DNA of 64,000 nt from the IMG/VR virus record IMGVR_UViG_3300012954_000009, positions 1-64,000 of that record. One strand, given 5' to 3'. Position 1 is the first letter of the stretch. Each line of letters opens with the position of its first letter. The position numbers and the translations under genes were made by a program. Below, piece after piece: positions 59,121 through 64,000 of the stretch. Under the pieces are notes generated by a model. It was not told the origin of the DNA. It was given only the letters and a program-made list of their open reading frames with translations, and did not search any database. The stretch comes from a virus.

Positions 59121-61877
59121 TTACGGTAGCATTGACCCACTATAAAATGGGACAGCCATTCTTTTTAATTTTTTTGTTTGTCTTCCTTTCCTTTCTCCAC
59201 CTCTTGCTTGTACATATCCTGGAGTTTGTGTTGACATATTAGTATTATTACCTGGATATCCAAATGGATTTGTATATGGATTCATCATTGCATTTTGATA
59301 TTCTCTTTGGATATTAGTTTGTTGAGGTGTTGAATTATTATTTAGACCCATAAACATTGTAAGCATCTCAGGTGATACCTTGGTATCTGCTGGCAACTCT
59401 CTTCTTAATTTTGCATAACTGTTTAAGAATGCCTGTTGCTGATCAACCGGTTGTACTGCATCAAATGCTCTTGCATCCACTTGTCCTATCATACCGCCTG
59501 TCATAGGATCTATATTAAAGTAATCTTGTGTAAGATTCATATTATATGTATTGGCTCTGTTAGTTAAAGCATTAGCATATGCATCAGCGTATTGCTCTCT
59601 ATCAAAGTTCTTTTCATCCATATAAGTTTGTAATGCATTAACTGTATCATCATACTCTTTAACATTTCTATCTCTTCTCTCACGGTTAATCTTCATGTCA
59701 ATCATTGCATTCTGATACTCACCTCTATTTACAATACCTACATTCTTGGCTTGTATATCATTTACTGCATCTGCAACAGCTTTCATTGTTTTACCAACTG
59801 CAGCACTATTTCTTGCTGATCCTGCAGACGCTCCTGAATACATATTATTTGCATTCATCAATATAGAGTTCTGCTCATTAACTGCAGCAATAGTTCTTGT
59901 TGGATCTATTACATCATAACCAACAGATACATCTTCTACTTCAGGTTGCCATGGTAAAAATAAATCTCTTTCTCTATTAGCAATAGCATCCATCTTTAGT
60001 AAGTCCTGTACCCAAAAATCTGCATTAGGTAAAGGTTTAGGTCGTGCTACATCTGGTGGTGTAAATGGATCTTTTTCTTCTTCTACTACAACTTCACTAG
60101 GTTTATATGTCTTAGTAATATTAAGCTGATCTTTCTGACCTAAAGTTGTATTACCATACCATGTATCTGCTTTAGATACACTTTTCATGTATTTAAATTC
60201 AGGATCATCCCCTTCTTTCCATGCTGGGTTTAATACTACATCACCTTGATCATCAACACCCTCTGTGAAATAGCTACCAAGTATTTCTTCATCAAACTTT
60301 TCACCATTGATCATCTTTTTATACTCCTCAATTCCTTGCTGTTGTAAGTTATTGATATAACCTTGTTGGAAGGTTAGAGTTTCTTGTTTACTAGGTACAG
60401 TTAATGGAATATAGCCAGGTTGACCTTCCATCTTTGTATTATAAAGATCAATAATACCTCTTAATTCTTTTGTTGCATATCCTCCAGCTTTATCTAAAGA
60501 AAATCCTTTATCTAATCCTTTTGATCTTATATCAAAACCATTATCTTCTAAAAGCCCTGGGTGTTCTTGAGCAAACTTATATATCTCAAAGTTTCTTCTT
60601 TGAGCTTCTTTATAAAATTTATGATAGTCATCTTCTGATACTGGTTTCCTACCTGCACCTTCAGTACCTTGAACATAAGCTTCATACCTAAGCTTTCTAG
60701 CATCAGCAAACTGATCTGAGTCATAATATTCTAGATACTCTGGAGAACCACCAGTCAATGATGTTTCTATAGGATCTGTTCCTTCTTCTGGTTGAATGGT
60801 TGTTGTAGTTGTAGATACATTATTAGTATTATTGGTATTGTTAGTATTGCTAACATTAGGATTACCCATACCGTTATAAGGATCAAGAGGATATCTATCT
60901 TGGAAATTAGGAATACCGTCTCCATCTGTATCTTGTTTTCTAGCTCTTCTGTTGCCAAAGAAACCATACTGTGCTTCAGGTAATTGTTCTCCCATCATTG
61001 AAGGATCACCCATAGGCATTGGAGCAGCCATTCCAGGCTGAGGCATCAACTGTGCTTGTGCTAAATCAACTTGACCTTCAGGTGAAGGTGGCATTTGACC
61101 TTCTCCTTGTTGTTGAGCTTGTGCCATCAACTGCTGCATCATCATTATTTTCTGTTGCTGCTCTGCTGGTAAAGCTTGAAATGCTTTCTCTTGAGCTTTT
61201 TGCATATTTATCTGCTCTATTTTTGCAGTAAATTCTATTGGGTCTTCACCTATAGACATTAGATAAGGGTGAGATGCTACTGGTACACCTTCTTCAAAAT
61301 CTTTTTTAAGTTCTTGACCAAAGGCTAATGTAGATAAACCTAACTTATTTTTCTTCAGCATAAGTTCTGCAGATTTAACTTGAATGTCATCTGCATATTC
61401 ATCTTCAATGGCTCCGTAAAATTTATTTAATTGATATTTTTTAGATACATCAGCAGGTGTCTTAGACTTTCTGCTAGTAATTCCAAACTCTTTAAGCTCT
61501 TCACCTTTCATCTTCAACGCTTTGGTATCAGAAAAGATAAAGGACTGTTCTGGTAAAAACATAGGGACTCCACCACTACTATGTCTTGGACCAGTAATAT
61601 TATATAAACCAAAGTTACCGTCATTATTTAAATCAGTTAAAACAGTTTCTCCTCCTTCAGCTTCTATATTAGCTTCTTCTCTTGGTACAGATGATAAGCT
61701 GAATCTTACATCTTTATCATTATCATCATTTATCTGAGAACCTGATACAGTTGTAGGTATAGTTGTTAAACCAAAATTTAATTGATCTCCTGTAGTAGGT
61801 CCACCTTCTTGCATAGGTATCAACTCTCCGTCTTTCATAGACATTCCTTCCGGTAGACTGTTAATTTTTATTTTCAT
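59121..61877 (-). CDS. Large virion cargo-like protein with calcium-type motif, 918 aa
   Basis: The N-terminal 120 residues hold GGETVLTDLNNDGNFGLYN then GPRHSSGGVPMFLPEQSFIFSD, which resemble a conserved crAss-like virion protein segment (GG...HSxGG...LPxxSFIFSD). Residues 240-320 are Gln/Met/Pro-rich low complexity. DTDGDGIPNFQDRYPLDP (about 320) is a thrombospondin type 3-like calcium motif, followed by Asn/Thr repeats. The rest is helical. It is probably packaged or structural and cotranscribed with the polymerase gene. Confidence 0.65.
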   Translation of the reverse strand: MKIKINSLPEGMSMKDGELIPMQEGGPTTGDQLNFGLTTIPTTVSGSQINDDNDKDVRFSLSSVPREEANIEAEGGETVLTDLNNDGNFGLYNITGPRHSSGGVPMFLPEQSFIFSDTKALKMKGEELKEFGITSRKSKTPADVSKKYQLNKFYGAIEDEYADDIQVKSAELMLKKNKLGLSTLAFGQELKKDFEEGVPVASHPYLMSIGEDPIEFTAKIEQINMQKAQEKAFQALPAEQQQKIMMMQQLMAQAQQQGEGQMPPSPEGQVDLAQAQLMPQPGMAAPMPMGDPSMMGEQLPEAQYGFFGNRRARKQDTDGDGIPNFQDRYPLDPYNGMGNPNVSNTNNTNNTNNVSTTTTTIQPEEGTDPIETSLTGGSPEYLEYYDSDQFADARKLRYEAYVQGTEGAGRKPVSEDDYHKFYKEAQRRNFEIYKFAQEHPGLLEDNGFDIRSKGLDKGFSLDKAGGYATKELRGIIDLYNTKMEGQPGYIPLTVPSKQETLTFQQGYINNLQQQGIEEYKKMINGEKFDEEILGSYFTEGVDDQGDVVLNPAWKEGDDPEFKYMKSVSKADTWYGNTTLGQKDQLNITKTYKPSEVVVEEEKDPFTPPDVARPKPLPNADFWVQDLLKMDAIANRERDLFLPWQPEVEDVSVGYDVIDPTRTIAAVNEQNSILMNANNMYSGASAGSARNSAAVGKTMKAVADAVNDIQAKNVGIVNRGEYQNAMIDMKINRERRDRNVKEYDDTVNALQTYMDEKNFDREQYADAYANALTNRANTYNMNLTQDYFNIDPMTGGMIGQVDARAFDAVQPVDQQQAFLNSYAKLRRELPADTKVSPEMLTMFMGLNNNSTPQQTNIQREYQNAMMNPYTNPFGYPGNNTNMSTQTPGYVQARGGERKGRQTKKLKRMAVPFYSGSMLP
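60821..60852 (+). repeat. Short imperfect 9-bp tandem repeat within the 918-aa gene
   Basis: On the plus strand, units close to TTAGTATTA / TTGGTATTG / TTAGTATTG follow each other. On the coding strand they encode Asn-Thr-Asn triplets linking the calcium-like motif to an acidic region. It is likely a flexible linker that changes length by slippage. Confidence 0.5.
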
Positions 61878-61879
61878 AA

Positions 61880-64000
61880 TTATAGTATTTCTATATCAGC
61901 TCCAGCTGAAATTAATTTAGCAACTGTTTTATAATCTAAATCAACAATATTTTCTTCTTGTTTCATTGGAGGCATCATAAAGGTTTCTTTACCCATTCTT
62001 GCCTCATAAGCTCTTATGTTATCTGGTTGTATTATACCAGTATTCTCATCTGTTAAACCTCTATCTCCTTCTCTTGATTCAACCATTCCATATGCCTTAT
62101 CAGCCATACCAGAATAAACTAAATCTTCTTCTGCTTTACGTGCCTTCCTGTTCTTAAACATTTCATTTATAACTCCTGCTCCTGCTACAAGAAAGTTAGA
62201 CACATCTCCAAACTTTTCAACAAATCTACTATCCTTAATACGGTTGACTGTTCCCATCAACTTATTCTTTCTTTTTATCTTTGGATCTTGCATAGCTGTA
62301 GGATCTTCAGTTTGTGTTGCTGCAGGATCTCCAGTTTGTGCTATATTTAAACCTCTAAGTTGCATGTCCGGAGGATCAACTTCAAGTGGTTGTATACCAA
62401 TTGGTTCTAGTCTAGGAAAATCTCCAGCAGGTGCAGTTACTGTAAATTCATCAAGTTCTATATTCTGTTGAATTTCATCATCTGGTATTGTTGCATTTGC
62501 AGGATCTTGCAAATATTGTAATAACTGTGTATTTTGTGCTGCAGTTCCACTATACTGCTGACCTAAATTAGCATCTTGATAGATAGCACCTCTTTCAGGT
62601 ATGCTGGGTAAATCTTGACCCATACCTGAATAATACTCATAAAGTGTATTAGCACCACCATCTTGTTTTTCATCAAGTGGTTTTTTAGCGTTTAACAAAG
62701 ATTTAATTGTATGTAAGTAGCCACCATCATCATTATACCAAGTTTTTTCGTCCATGTTATATGAGTTACCATCATCATCAACAGGACCTGTATTAAATGG
62801 TATTCTATCTTTATATGTTACTGTAGTTTGACCACCATCAGGATTTATTTCATTTGCTATATGTTGAAGTAAATCAAAATTAGCCATTCTTTTAGCCATG
62901 CCCAAATTCTGACTGCTACCTAAAAGTAAAGTATCAGCACCAGTAACACCCATCTGAGACATAATATCTTTTACAGCTGTCTCATCACCTTTGTTATTTA
63001 ATCCAAACTGCTCTATATATTGCTGCAAGTAAGGATGATCATAATCTTTAATTCTTTTCTTTCTTTCTTTATTAGTTTCACCTGCATTTTGCCTCATGTC
63101 AAGTTCAGGTGGATCTGCCATTTGATCATTTAGAATCAGCTGCATAGGATCATTAGGATCATCTACTTTACCAGTTGTGTAATCACCATCTCTGACACCT
63201 TGTATAACTCTACTTACAACATCTTTATCACTATCAGATCCTACTGAAGTTAAACTTCCTAAGAAATTATTATACATATCTTTACCAGACTCTTTAATTT
63301 GAGTAAGTAAAGTTCTATCTGAATCTTTGCCATAATCCATATAAGCTGATACCTCATGACCTAATCCCAAAGCATTAGCACCTATAATTCCAGCCATGTC
63401 ATCCGCTCCAACAAAATCTAAAAGTCCTCCTATGTATGGTGTACTTTTTATTTTATCACTAATAGCTCTAGCAGTAAGACCACTTGTAGTTCCATGACGT
63501 AATGGATCTGCATTTTCTGTATAGAATTTTCTAATTACTTCACCTTTTCTACCAATATCACTATCCCTAAATTTTTTCTCTAAGTTATCTAATTCTCTAT
63601 AAAGGTTTTGTTCTTGCACATGATCTAGCTGACCTTCTTTCATGTACAAGCTATTTAATTGATCAACAACATTTTGATATTCATCACTTTGATAAAATGC
63701 AATTTCTGCTTCTTCAAACTGTTTGTATCCCGGAATATCTTCTAATCCGGCTTCTTTATCCATAACACCACCTAAAGATTCATTAACCTTTCTTTCTATG
63801 CCTGGGATATCACCTTTCCTTACTAAATCATAAACACTACTTTCATCTCTAGTATTATTTAAATTTATAGTCTCAATTCTTTGCTTTTGGAGTTCTCTTA
63901 ATTGCTGCATTCCAGCTTCTAAGTCTAATTTTTGTTGTTCTGTAGTAGGTATGCCTCCTGCATTTTGATATACAGGTAATTCCGTACCTCTAGATGCTTT
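61880..64000 (-). CDS. Large virion-associated protein, N-terminus beyond the window
   Basis: The frame is open through the window's right edge; ATG 63910 is only an internal Met, as upstream in-frame codons (LPVYQNAGGIPTTEQQ) continue to 64000. The visible 707 codons are Gln/Asp/Lys-rich, with Pro-rich stretches (PRLEPIGIQPLEVDPPD), a helical MANFDLLQHIANEI, and a repetitive GDPAATQTEDPTAMQDP segment. No enzyme motif. It is likely another cargo or ejection protein in the same unit as the 918-, 1101- and 4943-aa proteins. Confidence 0.6.
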   Translation of the reverse strand, partial: KASRGTELPVYQNAGGIPTTEQQKLDLEAGMQQLRELQKQRIETINLNNTRDESSVYDLVRKGDIPGIERKVNESLGGVMDKEAGLEDIPGYKQFEEAEIAFYQSDEYQNVVDQLNSLYMKEGQLDHVQEQNLYRELDNLEKKFRDSDIGRKGEVIRKFYTENADPLRHGTTSGLTARAISDKIKSTPYIGGLLDFVGADDMAGIIGANALGLGHEVSAYMDYGKDSDRTLLTQIKESGKDMYNNFLGSLTSVGSDSDKDVVSRVIQGVRDGDYTTGKVDDPNDPMQLILNDQMADPPELDMRQNAGETNKERKKRIKDYDHPYLQQYIEQFGLNNKGDETAVKDIMSQMGVTGADTLLLGSSQNLGMAKRMANFDLLQHIANEINPDGGQTTVTYKDRIPFNTGPVDDDGNSYNMDEKTWYNDDGGYLHTIKSLLNAKKPLDEKQDGGANTLYEYYSGMGQDLPSIPERGAIYQDANLGQQYSGTAAQNTQLLQYLQDPANATIPDDEIQQNIELDEFTVTAPAGDFPRLEPIGIQPLEVDPPDMQLRGLNIAQTGDPAATQTEDPTAMQDPKIKRKNKLMGTVNRIKDSRFVEKFGDVSNFLVAGAGVINEMFKNRKARKAEEDLVYSGMADKAYGMVESREGDRGLTDENTGIIQPDNIRAYEARMGKETFMMPPMKQEENIVDLDYKTVAKLISAGADIEIL

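Noticed and set aside
40967-63910. Many plus-strand frames of 60-112 codons within the giant minus-strand genes
   Set aside because: All lie antisense to well-supported long frames, have Ser/Leu-rich shadow composition and no spacing or start signals.
55804-63910. Tape-measure protein among the large minus-strand genes
   Set aside because: The large proteins lack the continuous helical repeat with central membrane spans typical of tape measures and sit beside the virion polymerase gene, so cargo proteins fit better.
1-64000. Stop-codon reassignment as seen in some crAss-like phages
   Set aside because: Genes end with all three stops (for example TAG at 25024-25026, TGA at 8881-8883, TAA in many) and long frames show no in-frame stops needing suppression.
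1-64000. CRISPR arrays, insertion sequences, integrase or attachment sites
   Set aside because: No regularly spaced repeats, transposase or integrase motifs, or paired direct repeats flanking a tRNA were seen.

Overview
The window reads as part of the genome of a tailed double-stranded DNA bacteriophage. It is AT-rich, almost fully coding, and arranged in long co-oriented blocks with overlapping start and stop codons. Arg codons are mostly AGA and a phage tRNA-Arg(UCU) is present. TAA, TAG and TGA all end genes, so the code looks standard. The best taxonomic pointer is the giant minus-strand protein at 40967-55798. Its RIPSQ...VDFMP...GADFDIDK block matches, as far as I recall, the virion RNA polymerase signature of crAss-like phages (Crassvirales; compare gp66 of Cellulophaga phage phi14:2). 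AT-rich ribosome-binding regions, a few TAnnTTTG -7 boxes, and exported proteins with Bacteroidota-style N-termini suggest a Bacteroidota host, perhaps a marine flavobacterium. That host call is inference.

Layout. (1) 1-4085, plus strand: the tail of a possible gene, a gene-poor leader, small membrane, lipoprotein and unknown genes, an HTH protein and an acidic-tailed protein ending in a terminator. (2) 4178-23881, plus strand: the replication and recombination block. It holds an HNH protein, tRNA-Arg, an SF2 helicase, zinc-ribbon mini-proteins, a NinB-like protein, uracil-DNA glycosylase, a DnaB-like helicase, a Sak4-like ATPase with an SSB-like partner, a structured RNA, a Toprim primase, a RusA resolvase, a VWA-metallopeptidase/MoxR ATPase pair with two paralogous unknowns, an SPL-like radical SAM protein, a PD-(D/E)XK exonuclease and a family B DNA polymerase. 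(3) 23964-24869: a DUF932-like gene. (4) 29131-25024, minus strand: small late genes, with membrane and coiled-coil proteins, tiny basic proteins and a fibre-like protein. (5) 29232-32137, plus strand: ribonucleotide reductase nrdB-nrdA. (6) 64000-32134, minus strand: three large virion proteins, the 4943-aa polymerase/protease protein, an 1881-aa nuclease-containing protein, then envelope-directed proteins including a predicted outer-membrane beta-barrel and a cysteine-less exported thioredoxin fold.

Inferred working model: the large minus-strand proteins are packaged and delivered with the DNA; the packaged polymerase starts transcription; the plus-strand block replicates DNA; NrdAB supplies dNTPs; the small minus-strand genes serve late structure, lysis and envelope remodelling. 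Portal, major capsid protein and terminase are not in the window and presumably lie beyond its right edge. All annotation comes from reading the sequence; no searches were run.
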